Below, piece after piece: positions 1-8,242 of a DNA stretch of 64,000 nucleotides; the first letter of the stretch is position 1; the number at the start of each line of letters is the position of its first letter. The DNA comes from Yersinia proxima (GTDB lineage Bacteria > Pseudomonadota > Gammaproteobacteria > Enterobacterales > Enterobacteriaceae), in contig NZ_CABHYG010000011.1 of NCBI RefSeq assembly GCF_902170785.1, positions 310,001 through 374,000 on the forward strand, in the 5' to 3' direction. The notes under the pieces are model-generated. The model saw only the letters and a list, made by a program, of their open reading frames with translations. It had not been told where the DNA came from and did no database searches. The position numbers and the translations under genes are program-made.

Positions 1-386
1 GGTTGCTGTGCTGAAATGGCGGTGAGCTGATAGCCCTGTTCAGTCTGGCGGAAGCTAAATGTGACCTGAGTGCCTACCGGGATTGGGGTTGCAGCAAGGT
101 TATCCGGCAGGTCAAAGGACATAGTCATTGGTGGCCAGTTTAGGGCTGGAATGGCACTGTGGGCGATGGATACGCTGTTGGCATTCCAGGCTTTTATTTG
201 CCCACCAGAGTGATAGTCATTGGTATTGGTCGTGGTGGCATCAGCCATCATTGCCCCGTGGTTATGGGACATCGGCATACTTTCTGTCATTGATGGGGTG
301 GCGGCCAACAGCGGGGCAGAGAAAAGAACAACAGCGCAAACTAAAGTGGTAGCAGTGGTGGATACGGCGTTAAATAAAGTACTCAT
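1..386 (-). CDS. CusF-like periplasmic copper-binding protein (3' end outside window)
   Basis: About 128 codons are visible from an ATG at 386; the C-terminus runs off the window start. An N-terminal signal peptide (hydrophobic stretch about residues 10-28, then LLAA) is followed by a Met/His-rich linker (MPMSHNHGAMM) and a small beta-barrel segment with the CusF-type motif WPPMTMSF and a basic run of hydrophobic strands. In the CusF family such Met, His and Trp residues bind Cu(I)/Ag(I) in the periplasm and pass it to an efflux pump. It is the second gene of an operon, 73 bp downstream of a Cys/His-rich exported protein. The partner pump, if any, lies outside the window. The family call is by motif only. 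Confidence 0.7.
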   Translation of the reverse strand, partial: MSTLFNAVSTTATTLVCAVVLFSAPLLAATPSMTESMPMSHNHGAMMADATTTNTNDYHSGGQIKAWNANSVSIAHSAIPALNWPPMTMSFDLPDNLAATPIPVGTQVTFSFRQTEQGYQLTAISAQQ

Positions 387-459
387 AGGAATAGCTCCAA
401 AACATAAAATAAGCACAGCACGCAAGACGCGTGAATAATGTGGTTAAATCTGTCTGGAT

Positions 460-903
460 CTATTCTCTAAAGCGGCAGAGCGCGATTTCGGTGGGTGGCC
501 CGACAATGGGCGGCATATGCCAGTCGAGGCGGTGAATGCGTGGGGCTTGCTGTACATCCGCTAACACTAATTCAGTGTGGGTCGGCAAAGCTGCCAGTAC
601 CAGCATCCCGCTGTCAGATTGAACTGAGTCAGGAATACAATGCTTTTCACACAGGGAGTTTTGCGCCTGACCATGAGACATTTCCATCGCCGACAACATG
701 TGTTGCATCGGGTCTGATTGTAAATGCCCTTGATGCTGGCTAAAGACCGGCGAGTCGGCAGGGGCAATATCACACTGATGTCCGGCTATTGCCAGTTGGG
801 TATTTAGGAAAAACCAGCAGGTAATCAGCAGTATACCGCACAAGCGCTTTTTACAGGCGCGTGTTCGGTGCATAAGCTGTGATATTCCTTTAAATGCTGG
901 CAT
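460..903 (-). CDS. Cys/His/Met-rich exported protein of the copper operon, function unknown
   Basis: Predicted 147-residue protein. A basic N-terminus and one hydrophobic segment (about residues 20-40, ending LAIAG) suggest a signal peptide or membrane anchor. The exported part is rich in His, Met and Cys (for example QHQGH, MQHML, MEMSHGQ, CEKHC) and ends in PPTEIALCRFRE. The family was not recognised; the composition and the CusF-like gene just downstream suggest copper or silver handling. The start at 903 has an AGGG sequence five to six bases upstream; an internal Met at residue 11 is an alternative. Direct repeats about 100 bp upstream may bind a response regulator. Confidence 0.55.
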   Translation of the reverse strand: MPAFKGISQLMHRTRACKKRLCGILLITCWFFLNTQLAIAGHQCDIAPADSPVFSQHQGHLQSDPMQHMLSAMEMSHGQAQNSLCEKHCIPDSVQSDSGMLVLAALPTHTELVLADVQQAPRIHRLDWHMPPIVGPPTEIALCRFRE

Positions 904-1003
904 GTTTACCCTGAATATATGGCGCGATTAAATAATGCTGTTAGCGAGTATAGGATTATCCCACTGTTTTTAGAATGGTTTTGTCCGGTTACGCTAAATA
1001 GAA

Positions 1004-1024
1004 TGAAAGGTTACTGAAAGGTTA
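1004..1024. promoter_or_regulatory. Direct repeat tgaaaggtta x2, candidate response-regulator site
   Basis: Two exact copies of tgaaaggtta (1004-1013 and 1015-1024) have an 11-bp period, one helical turn, the spacing at which OmpR-family regulators bind as tandem dimers. They lie about 100 bp upstream of the copper-operon start at 903. A CusR/CopR-type regulator would fit the genes, but this is inferred from geometry only. Confidence 0.35.
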
Positions 1025-1118
1025 TTAGGCTGAATTTATTAGATTTATTTTTAATATGACCGCCAAAATGGCATTAGTTAGAGCAAATATTTACTTTTCT
1101 TTAAGCAATTCTTATTCG

Positions 1119-1147
1119 TTAGGATAAAAACGCATTAGGATAAAAAC
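1119..1147. repeat. Short tandem repeat ttaggataaaaac, period 16
   Basis: The 13-mer ttaggataaaaac occurs at 1119-1131 and again at 1135-1147, about 40-70 bp past the stop codon of the TonB receptor gene. It may be replication slippage or a protein site; no function can be assigned. Confidence 0.4.
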
Positions 1148-1187
1148 CGCACCAGCATATATAACCGGCGCGGCTGAAAGTGAAAAT

Positions 1188-3404
1188 TTACCAGGAATAA
1201 CTGACGGTTGCGGTTGCAACACGGCCGCTGCCATAGAAACAGGCCGCCATTTGTGCGCAACTGGCTACATATTCTTTGTTAAAGACGTTATTAACGTTGA
1301 CCTGCAAACTGGTGCCTTTCATGGATGGTAAAACTTGCCCCAGTTCATAACGCATCATCCAGTCATATAACGTAACCGCTGGGACTTTAAAGCTGTTTTT
1401 CGCATCACCCCAGCTGGTGCCGATGTAGCGCACGCCAACGCCGGTGGATAATCCATCTACTACACCCTTATCAAAGCTGTACATACCCCACAGTGAGGCG
1501 GAATGGCTAGGTGTGCGAGCGGGCATTTTGCCTAATTCAGCGGCGGTCTTGGTTTCACGTACTTTCCCTTTGGTGTAGGTATAGGCGGCAATAAGGTTGA
1601 TATTATCGTTAATCTCACTGTTTAACTGAGTTTCGATCCCCTGAGACTGAACTTCGCCAATTGGTACGTTATAGGCCAGAGCCTGATCGTATTGGCTAAT
1701 ATTTTTCTGACGTAAATCATACAGTGCGGTGGTCAGTAAAGTGCTGCTGCCCGGCGGCTGGTATTTAACGCCGAGTTCGACCTGACGTGCCGTGACCGGG
1801 TCTAATGCACCGGTGCCAGGTGCACCTTTGGCGGTACTTGGCTCAAATGAAGTGCTGTAGCTAACATAGGGTGAGATACCAGAATCAAAGGCATACAACA
1901 CACCGCCACGGCCGGTAAATGCATGATCGTCTTGTTGATCTTGAGTGACGGTTTTACGGTTCATGGTTTTTAACTGTGACCAGTCATAGCGCCCGGACAA
2001 CAGGAAGTTCCACTTATCCAGTTCGATTTGATCTTGTAAATACACCCCAACCTGATCAAGTTTGGTCAAATCACTGCTATTCAGTGACAGGTCACTGTCT
2101 TTGATATTCAGACCATAAACCGGTGATACCCAATCCAGATTATATTTTGTCTGTACCGTGCCCATATAAAATCGGCTATCAATACGGGTGCGTTTGTAAT
2201 CCAATCCGGTGAGTACCGTGTGGTTGAGTTGACCGGTCCAGAAATCAGCTTGTAGTTGGTTATCGACTGCAAACTCAGCGGTTGTCTGGCGTTCAATTTG
2301 TGGGCGGCGGGTCATGGTGCGGCTATCGGACAATAAATCCATAAAAACCAGATACTTATAGTCTTGCTTGTTATAGCTGTAACGCAGGTTCTGACGGAAT
2401 TTAAAGGTGTCATTGATGTAATGCTCAAGGGCATAACCGACTGAGGTTTGCTCGCGTTCAGATTGCTCAAATGACGGGTCACTGACGTTAAAATCGTAAG
2501 GTATTTTGCCGTAAGCGGTACCAAATACCGTGCCGGTCGCCGGTAAGAAGTTACGTGAACCGGCTTTGGGTTCTTTCTGATAGCTGGTTAATAAGGTAAA
2601 GGTAGTGTCTTCATTCGGAATAAAGGTTATTGCCGGGGCGATAGCAAAACGTTCCTGCTTGTAGGTATTCACCGCATCATCCTGCGTTCTGCCAATCCCA
2701 TTCAGGCGATAGAGAACTTTCCCTTCATCATCCAAGACACCGCCAAAATCAAAAGCGGCTTCCGCCAGGCTATTATTACCCGCTCCTACCTGTACTTTGT
2801 GAATACTTTCAGCCGTTGGGCGCTTGCTGACCATATTGATCAGACCACCCGGATTGACCTGTCCATACAGTACTGATGCCGGGCCACGAACCACTTCCAC
2901 CCGCTCCAATAACCACGGATCAATCTGACCACCACGCCGTGCGCCACCCAATGAGTTGTAGCTCAAGCCATCAAGAAAACGCGGTGCATAGCCGAAGCCA
3001 CGAATGATCACTTCGTCATTCATGTTAGAGCCACCGCGATATTCCGGTACTACACCAGCGGTATAACGCAATGCTTGAGCAACAGAAGTTGCGCCTTGAT
3101 CCTGCATTTGCTGGCTGGTAATAACGGAAATAGATTGCGGAGTGCGAATCAGCGGAGTATCAATTTTTGTTCCAGTTGAACTGTTTTTGGCGACAAAACC
3201 CGCATCTTGTTGCCCGCTACCCGCTTTGGCAACTACCACTAATTTGTCTTCTTTTGTTGCTGCAGTTTCTTGCGCGGCAGTTGCCGCCAAAGTGTGTAGA
3301 GAGGGGATGAATATCAGTGCGGAGGTCAATAATAAGGCTTTTGAGGTGTAGCTTGCCTGGAATGGCAATTTCCTTGGCATTTTTTTGCCAGAAATATCAA
3401 ACAT
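1188..3404 (-). CDS. TonB-dependent siderophore receptor, FhuA/FcuA-type
   Basis: 738-residue outer-membrane receptor. It has a signal peptide (about 1-42), a TonB-box-like segment EDKLVVVA (about 52-59), a plug domain with PQSISVITSQQMQDQG and LERVEVVRGPASVLYGQVNPGG, and a 22-strand barrel ending in the aromatic C-terminus ATVSYSW. The plug motifs resemble hydroxamate-siderophore receptors (FhuA, FoxA, Y. enterocolitica FcuA) more than the catecholate receptor FepA. It lies next to fes and fepCGD, so its ligand could be a hydroxamate such as ferrichrome or a siderophore carried by the fep genes. The start at 3404 has AGGGA upstream. A palindromic Fur-like site lies about 175-200 bp upstream. 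Confident as a TonB receptor; the substrate is open. Confidence 0.9.
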   Translation of the reverse strand: MFDISGKKMPRKLPFQASYTSKALLLTSALIFIPSLHTLAATAAQETAATKEDKLVVVAKAGSGQQDAGFVAKNSSTGTKIDTPLIRTPQSISVITSQQMQDQGATSVAQALRYTAGVVPEYRGGSNMNDEVIIRGFGYAPRFLDGLSYNSLGGARRGGQIDPWLLERVEVVRGPASVLYGQVNPGGLINMVSKRPTAESIHKVQVGAGNNSLAEAAFDFGGVLDDEGKVLYRLNGIGRTQDDAVNTYKQERFAIAPAITFIPNEDTTFTLLTSYQKEPKAGSRNFLPATGTVFGTAYGKIPYDFNVSDPSFEQSEREQTSVGYALEHYINDTFKFRQNLRYSYNKQDYKYLVFMDLLSDSRTMTRRPQIERQTTAEFAVDNQLQADFWTGQLNHTVLTGLDYKRTRIDSRFYMGTVQTKYNLDWVSPVYGLNIKDSDLSLNSSDLTKLDQVGVYLQDQIELDKWNFLLSGRYDWSQLKTMNRKTVTQDQQDDHAFTGRGGVLYAFDSGISPYVSYSTSFEPSTAKGAPGTGALDPVTARQVELGVKYQPPGSSTLLTTALYDLRQKNISQYDQALAYNVPIGEVQSQGIETQLNSEINDNINLIAAYTYTKGKVRETKTAAELGKMPARTPSHSASLWGMYSFDKGVVDGLSTGVGVRYIGTSWGDAKNSFKVPAVTLYDWMMRYELGQVLPSMKGTSLQVNVNNVFNKEYVASCAQMAACFYGSGRVATATVSYSW

Positions 3405-3577
3405 GATTTATCCCTACCTGGAAAGACAATAATAAAAGTGCTGGATCCACCCAGATTTATTTATTATCCGGTATGGATATAAAAAAGATTTCTGCCCATT
3501 CAATCAGTTGCGGCTGTATCCTTATACATATTCAGGAATAAGGTGACGCCCAAGAAAGAACGCGCACTATGTTATTG

Positions 3578-3606
3578 CAAATAATAATACTTCTCAATAT
3601 TATTTG
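3578..3606. promoter_or_regulatory. Fur-box-like palindrome upstream of the TonB receptor
   Basis: The arms caaataata (3578-3586) and tattatttg (3598-3606) are perfect inverted repeats around an 11-bp centre. The A/T pattern resembles overlapping Fur hexamers but deviates from the 19-bp consensus at the centre. It fits iron control of the receptor gene that starts at 3404. Confidence 0.45.
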
Positions 3607-3652
3607 TATTCATATAAAAATAACAAATGTATTAGATTTATGACAACGTAAA

Positions 3653-3727
3653 ACGAAGGGGAAGCGTGCCGTTGGGGTCGTAGTGGCGTAAGCCACCGGA
3701 GTGCCCCGAGGTGCGGTAAACCCTTTA
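3653..3727 (+). repeat. Dispersed palindromic repeat, copy 1 (diverged)
   Basis: This stretch shares the order ggggaa - tgccg - gggtcgtag - gcgtaag - ccggag - gccc - ggtgc with 24289-24361 and, on the other strand, with 52702-52784. It is the most diverged of the three copies. It is intergenic and probably a non-autonomous Yersinia repeat. Confidence 0.6.
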
Positions 3728-3849
3728 CTCACTGAGTTATCAATAGCTTTGTCATTAATCTCAAATGTATTTAACCTGACCACATGCGGGCATACCTTGG
3801 CGCGATGAGTGGTGAATAGACTTGGGCAATGAAATCAAGAGGATTGAGT

Positions 3850-5142
3850 GTGAGCACGACAAATGAACATCCTGATAGCCAACGCTTGCTAGCAGACCCT
3901 TTAGCCGGTAGTGAATCGTGGTGGCAGCAGATTGCACAGTGGGGAACACCGCTGGTAGAGCCGATATCTGAGGATAAAGTCAGACTGACATTTCTTTGGC
4001 GGGAGCCGGTAGCTGGGGCAGATGAACCTACTTATAGTCGTGTCTACATTGATGTTAACGGCGTGACAGACCATCACAGTACTCATCCTGAAACCCTACA
4101 TCACCTGGGCCAAACCAACGTTTGGTATTGGCAGGCTGAAGTGGAATCTGATTTCCGCGGCAGCTACAGTTTTATGCCAGTCACTGCGGAACATTGCCTG
4201 AATTTACCTGAGGGAACGCCACAAGAACGCCGGCAGGCACAGCGTAATTGGTGGATCTCCTTGATGGATTTGGCACAAAACGATCCGTTCAATCACACCG
4301 CCCCCCATGCCAGCTATCGCGGAAGGCCACTTTCTGCGGTGCATTTAGTTGATGCCCTACCTCAGACCGCCTGGCAGCCTATTGATGCAGGCCAGCAACT
4401 GCCAACGGATACGCAACGGCTGCAATTAATTACCTGGCATAGCAAATTGCTAGGTAACAGCCGCAATGTATGGATTTACCACACACAGGGCACGGCAGAT
4501 AACGCCGAGCGGCCATTGGCTATCTTGCTTGATGGGCAGTATTGGGCAACCAGGCAACCGATATTCGGTGTGCTGGATAATGAAACTGATGCCGGACGTT
4601 TGCCCGCCAGTGTGTATGTGCTGATCGACATTATTGACCAGCCCCATCGCTCAGTAGAGTTGCCTTGCAATCAGGATTTTTGGCAGGCGCTACAAACAGA
4701 ATTATTGCCACAAGTTGCTGCGCTACAACCTTTTACTGACCAAGCCTCGCGTACCCTGGTGGCAGGGCAAAGTTTTGGTGGATTGGCCTCGCTATATGCC
4801 GGATTACATTGGCCGCAGCGTTTTGGTTGTGTGCTGAGTCAGTCCGGCTCCTTCTGGTGGCCGGATGTTGATAATTTTAAAGCTCTGACTGCCGGAACTG
4901 CCGAGCGTCAAGGCTGGCTGACCGAACAGGTTTACCAAGGTTTGGGTAATGCTCATCCATTGGATATTTTTATGGAGGCGGGTCGCCGTGAAGATGTGAT
5001 TTATCAGGTTAATGAGGCCATGAGCGAGGCGCTGCGTCAGGCGGGGCATCGATTACATTATCGGATTTATAGCGGTGGGCATGATTCGCTGTGCTGGCGC
5101 GGTGGTTTGATTGATGGATTACACCGCTTGCTTGCCTACTAA
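3850..5142 (+). CDS. fes: Enterochelin (ferric enterobactin) esterase Fes
   Basis: 430-residue cytoplasmic serine hydrolase. It cleaves the ester backbone of imported ferric enterobactin-type siderophores so that iron can be released. An N-terminal beta-rich domain (about 1-170) is followed by an alpha/beta-hydrolase esterase domain with the nucleophile elbow GQSFGG, the acidic segment FMEAGRRED and the catalytic His in GGHDSLCW near the C-terminus. A GTG at 3850 is preferred because aagagga sits seven bases upstream; an in-frame ATG at 3829 lacks a site. It converges with fepC, whose stop lies 14 bp downstream. Its presence implies that a catecholate ester siderophore enters the cell through the adjacent Fep system. 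Confidence 0.88.
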   Translation: MSTTNEHPDSQRLLADPLAGSESWWQQIAQWGTPLVEPISEDKVRLTFLWREPVAGADEPTYSRVYIDVNGVTDHHSTHPETLHHLGQTNVWYWQAEVESDFRGSYSFMPVTAEHCLNLPEGTPQERRQAQRNWWISLMDLAQNDPFNHTAPHASYRGRPLSAVHLVDALPQTAWQPIDAGQQLPTDTQRLQLITWHSKLLGNSRNVWIYHTQGTADNAERPLAILLDGQYWATRQPIFGVLDNETDAGRLPASVYVLIDIIDQPHRSVELPCNQDFWQALQTELLPQVAALQPFTDQASRTLVAGQSFGGLASLYAGLHWPQRFGCVLSQSGSFWWPDVDNFKALTAGTAERQGWLTEQVYQGLGNAHPLDIFMEAGRREDVIYQVNEAMSEALRQAGHRLHYRIYSGGHDSLCWRGGLIDGLHRLLAY

Positions 5143-5156
5143 AACCGAAGCCTAAA

Positions 5157-5975
5157 TCACACCTTAAACCGCCCCTTTGGGATAACCAGAGGGGTGTGCG
5201 ACACCGGATCATCAATGATCAAACAGGGCATACCAAAGACATGCTCCACCAGATCTGCGGTGATCACTTCGCGCGGTATTCCTTGGGTGACAATCTTTCC
5301 ATCGCGCATGGCGATAATATGGGTGGCATAGCGGCAGGCATGATTCAGATCATGCAGCACAGCAACCAGGGTATGGTTATGCTGTTGATTAAGATTGCTA
5401 AACAATTCAAGCAAATCAATCTGATGGGCGATATCCAGATAGGTGGTCGGCTCATCCAATAACAGTAATGGTGTTTGCTGCGCCAGCACCATAGCTATCC
5501 AAACTCGCTGGCGTTGCCCGCCTGATAAAGCATCCACTGACCTGTCTGCCAGTTCACTGACACCCGTGGCCTGCATGGCATCGCTGACTGCTTGCTTATC
5601 AGCCTGTGTCCATTGCTGCAATAATTTCTGGTGGGGGTAACGGCCACGCGCCACCAGATCCAGCACACTGATCCCGTCCGGTGCTTGCGAGCTTTGTGGT
5701 AATAAGCCCAAATGGCGCGCAACATGCCGGGTATCAAGGCTGGTAATATTCTTACCATCCAAAATTACCTGACCTGCCTGTGGTTTCAGTAATCGACTCA
5801 AGGCGCGCAGCAGTGTCGATTTACCACAGGCATTGGGGCCGACGATAACCGTAAACTCACCATCAGGAATGGCGACACTCAGGTTTTCGCTGATTATCTT
5901 GCCGTCATAACCCAAAGTCAGCGCTTCGGCCCGCAAGCGAGAGGTAGGTGAAGTGGTGGAACTAGCATTACTCAT
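5157..5975 (-). CDS. fepC: Ferric enterobactin ABC transporter ATPase FepC
   Basis: 272-residue nucleotide-binding subunit of the inner-membrane siderophore importer. It shows Walker A GPNACGKST, Q-loop LLPQSSQ, signature LSGGQRQR, Walker B LLLLDEPT and switch His in VLHDLNH. The C-terminal segment CLIIDDPVSHTPLV closely matches E. coli FepC. The ATG at 5975 overlaps the fepG stop (atga), so it is translationally coupled; a longer in-frame start at 6005 would intrude into fepG. It is the last gene of fepDGC. Confidence 0.9.
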   Translation of the reverse strand: MSNASSTTSPTSRLRAEALTLGYDGKIISENLSVAIPDGEFTVIVGPNACGKSTLLRALSRLLKPQAGQVILDGKNITSLDTRHVARHLGLLPQSSQAPDGISVLDLVARGRYPHQKLLQQWTQADKQAVSDAMQATGVSELADRSVDALSGGQRQRVWIAMVLAQQTPLLLLDEPTTYLDIAHQIDLLELFSNLNQQHNHTLVAVLHDLNHACRYATHIIAMRDGKIVTQGIPREVITADLVEHVFGMPCLIIDDPVSHTPLVIPKGRFKV

Positions 5976-7015
5976 GATCGTCCAGACTCGCGGATTAAAA
6001 GCCAAATAAGATACAGACCACCGATGCTGATAGTCACAACACCGACTGGCAATTGATTAGGTGAAAACAGGTGTTGGGCGCACAAATCAGCGGCAATCAA
6101 TAACAGGGCTCCCATCAATGCAGAAGCGGTCAATGTCACTGATGATGTACCAGACAGGCGTTTGGCGATTTGCGGTGCGGCTAGCGCAATAAAGGAAATC
6201 GGCCCCGCCGCCGCCGTGACCGCTGCCATCAAAATGACGCCAATAGCCATCAGGCCCAACCGAGTTTTTTCAACTGGAACACCTAAAGCGCCCGCAGCAT
6301 CATCGCCCATTTCCAGCAGCGGCATACGGCGGCTCAGTAACATAGCCACCACGGCGGCGATGGCAATAAATATCACTGATGGCAGGCCCTTTGCCCACGT
6401 CAAACCATTGAGAGAACCGGCTCCCCATGCGGCGGCAGTGATGGCGGCTTCCAATGAAGCGGTGATAGTCAGCCAGGTATTAAATGCGGTTAACATTGCG
6501 CCCATGGCAATACCGACAATAATCAGCCGAAAGCCCTGAATCCCCTGACGGTAGGCCAACAGATACACCGCGATAGCAGACAGCAATCCGCCCCCTAGCG
6601 CACTACTGGCAATCTCAAAATAGTTGCCATTGAACAGAGTAATCGCCACCAACGCGCCAGTATAAGCGCCTGCATTAAAGCCGATGATATCGGGGCTACC
6701 CAATGGGTTACGTACCAGAGACTGAAATATGGCACCACTGATCCCCAGTGCGGCCCCGAAAATCAACGCCATCATTGCACGCGGTAAACGCCATTGATTG
6801 ACGATAATATTCGCCGCACCGCTGGCATGGCCGAATAAGGCTTCAAATACTTGCTCCGGAGTGAGCGGTAATGTACCGACCATTAAAGCCAGCATCGCCG
6901 CCAGCAAGCAGGCCAATAGCAGTAACCCGCCGACTATCAAGCTACGGGGCTGGATACGCAGATTAATGGGGCCATCAGGGCGGCCAAATAGCCACGGTGG
7001 AGTGGCGGGTTTCAT
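5972..7015 (-). CDS. fepG: Ferric enterobactin permease FepG
   Basis: 347-residue polytopic inner-membrane protein of the BtuC/FecCD family, with about nine to ten hydrophobic segments. Family motifs include PRAMMALIFGAALGISGAIFQ near the first helices, RNPLGSPDIIGFNAGA and the coupling-helix region around GAAGPISFIALAAPQIAKRL. It forms the permease with FepD. Its ATG overlaps the fepD stop and its stop overlaps fepC, so the three genes form one tightly coupled unit. Confidence 0.88.
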   Translation of the reverse strand: MKPATPPWLFGRPDGPINLRIQPRSLIVGGLLLLACLLAAMLALMVGTLPLTPEQVFEALFGHASGAANIIVNQWRLPRAMMALIFGAALGISGAIFQSLVRNPLGSPDIIGFNAGAYTGALVAITLFNGNYFEIASSALGGGLLSAIAVYLLAYRQGIQGFRLIIVGIAMGAMLTAFNTWLTITASLEAAITAAAWGAGSLNGLTWAKGLPSVIFIAIAAVVAMLLSRRMPLLEMGDDAAGALGVPVEKTRLGLMAIGVILMAAVTAAAGPISFIALAAPQIAKRLSGTSSVTLTASALMGALLLIAADLCAQHLFSPNQLPVGVVTISIGGLYLIWLLIRESGRS

Positions 7016-8097
7016 AGTGCGGTCATCCTCTTATTACGGCGTACCAGCCAGATCAATAAAGGAGCGCCAATAAACGCTGTCACGATGGAAACCCGTAATT
7101 CACCGGGAACCAGAAAGCGTCCCACAATATCTGAAACTAATAGCAAAATGGGGGTCATAACCAAGGTGAAAGGGAGAACCCAGCACTGATTCGGCCCGAC
7201 AATCCAGCGGGCAATATGTGGCACCATCAGGCCGACAAAGGCGATCGGGCCAACAGCGGCGGTAGCCGCACCACACAGCAAGGTCACTGTTACCACGGCC
7301 CAAAACTGGGTTTGGGCAATGCGTGCGCCAATTGCGGCGGCTAAATCTTCCCCCATGTGCATAGCATTGAGAGGGCGCGCCAATAGCAAGGCAATCACGC
7401 CGCCGAGAAGAATTGCGGGCGCGACTGCCGCTACTACCGACATATCACGGATATCCAGCGAGCCTGCTTGCCAGAAGCGAACCCGATCGTAGACCTGTGG
7501 ATGTGTCAGTGAAATGCCGGTCGAGATCCCGAGTAATACTGCCCCGATAGCCACGCCAGAGAGTGTTAGACGCAAAGGGTCAACTCGCCCGCCGCCCTGA
7601 GTTCCGACCCAATACACCACCAGTGTGGTTATCATCGCGCCGATAAAGGCCGAAAGCATATAGCCGTGAATAGCATGAACGCCAAAAATAGTAATACCTA
7701 TCACCACGGCAAAACTGGCTCCAGCATTGACCCCCAATATTCCCGGATCAGCCAGTGGGTTTCGAGTCAGGGCTTGAATGACGGCACCCGATAACCCCAA
7801 GGCGGCACCGGCGAGCACACCAATTAAGGTGCGGGGTAAGCGCGACTCCAGAATTAAGATACTGTCAGCATTGCTGTGTTCGCCCAGTAAACTTTGCCAG
7901 ACTACTGAAAAGGGGATAGCTTTGGCACCGAGCATCAAGCTGGCGGCCATCACTAGTATCAATACAACAATGCTGGTTAGTAGCCAAAGCCCACGGCGAG
8001 GTGGCGTGTATTTACCGAGAGCAGGGGCAGGTTTGAGCCGCTTTGATGAAAATTGGTTTGGGGGAGCAGTCGCTGGCATTGTCACTCTTTTTAACAA
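7012..8097 (-). CDS. fepD: Ferric enterobactin permease FepD
   Basis: 361-residue BtuC/FecCD-family inner-membrane permease, the first gene of fepDGC. A hydrophilic N-terminus of about 35 residues precedes the first helix. Typical motifs are SRLPRTLIGVLAGAALGLSGAVIQ, RNPLADPGILGVNAGA and VGPIAFVGLMVPHIAR. A strong Fur-box match lies 28-46 bp upstream of the start, so the operon is probably repressed by iron independently of fepB. Confidence 0.88.
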   Translation of the reverse strand: MLKRVTMPATAPPNQFSSKRLKPAPALGKYTPPRRGLWLLTSIVVLILVMAASLMLGAKAIPFSVVWQSLLGEHSNADSILILESRLPRTLIGVLAGAALGLSGAVIQALTRNPLADPGILGVNAGASFAVVIGITIFGVHAIHGYMLSAFIGAMITTLVVYWVGTQGGGRVDPLRLTLSGVAIGAVLLGISTGISLTHPQVYDRVRFWQAGSLDIRDMSVVAAVAPAILLGGVIALLLARPLNAMHMGEDLAAAIGARIAQTQFWAVVTVTLLCGAATAAVGPIAFVGLMVPHIARWIVGPNQCWVLPFTLVMTPILLLVSDIVGRFLVPGELRVSIVTAFIGAPLLIWLVRRNKRMTAL

Positions 8098-8124
8098 ATG
8101 CTGATTGTTTATAAATGGTTATCG

Positions 8125-8143
8125 TTTTGATTATCATTATTAT
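8125..8143. promoter_or_regulatory. Fur box upstream of fepDGC
   Basis: The segment gattatcattatt (8129-8141) matches 12 of 13 positions of the right part of the Fur consensus. It is embedded in a run of similar hexamers (the ttatcg at 8119-8124 adds another partial repeat). Its place just upstream of the fepD start at 8097 fits repression of fepDGC by Fe-Fur. Confidence 0.65.
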
Positions 8144-8179
8144 TTTCTAATATATGTTAACACGACTTATTATGAGAAT

Positions 8180-8199
8180 GCATGGGTAAAACCCCATGC
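8180..8199. terminator. Hairpin downstream of fepB
   Basis: gcatggg and cccatgc form a 7-bp stem with a 6-base loop, 44-63 bp past the fepB stop. There is no clear T-run on the minus strand, so termination or 3'-end protection is only a suggestion. Confidence 0.3.
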
Positions 8200-8242
8200 T
8201 AAGTAAGATTAATATTCTCTTTATCGCCCTGCTTTAAGATGA

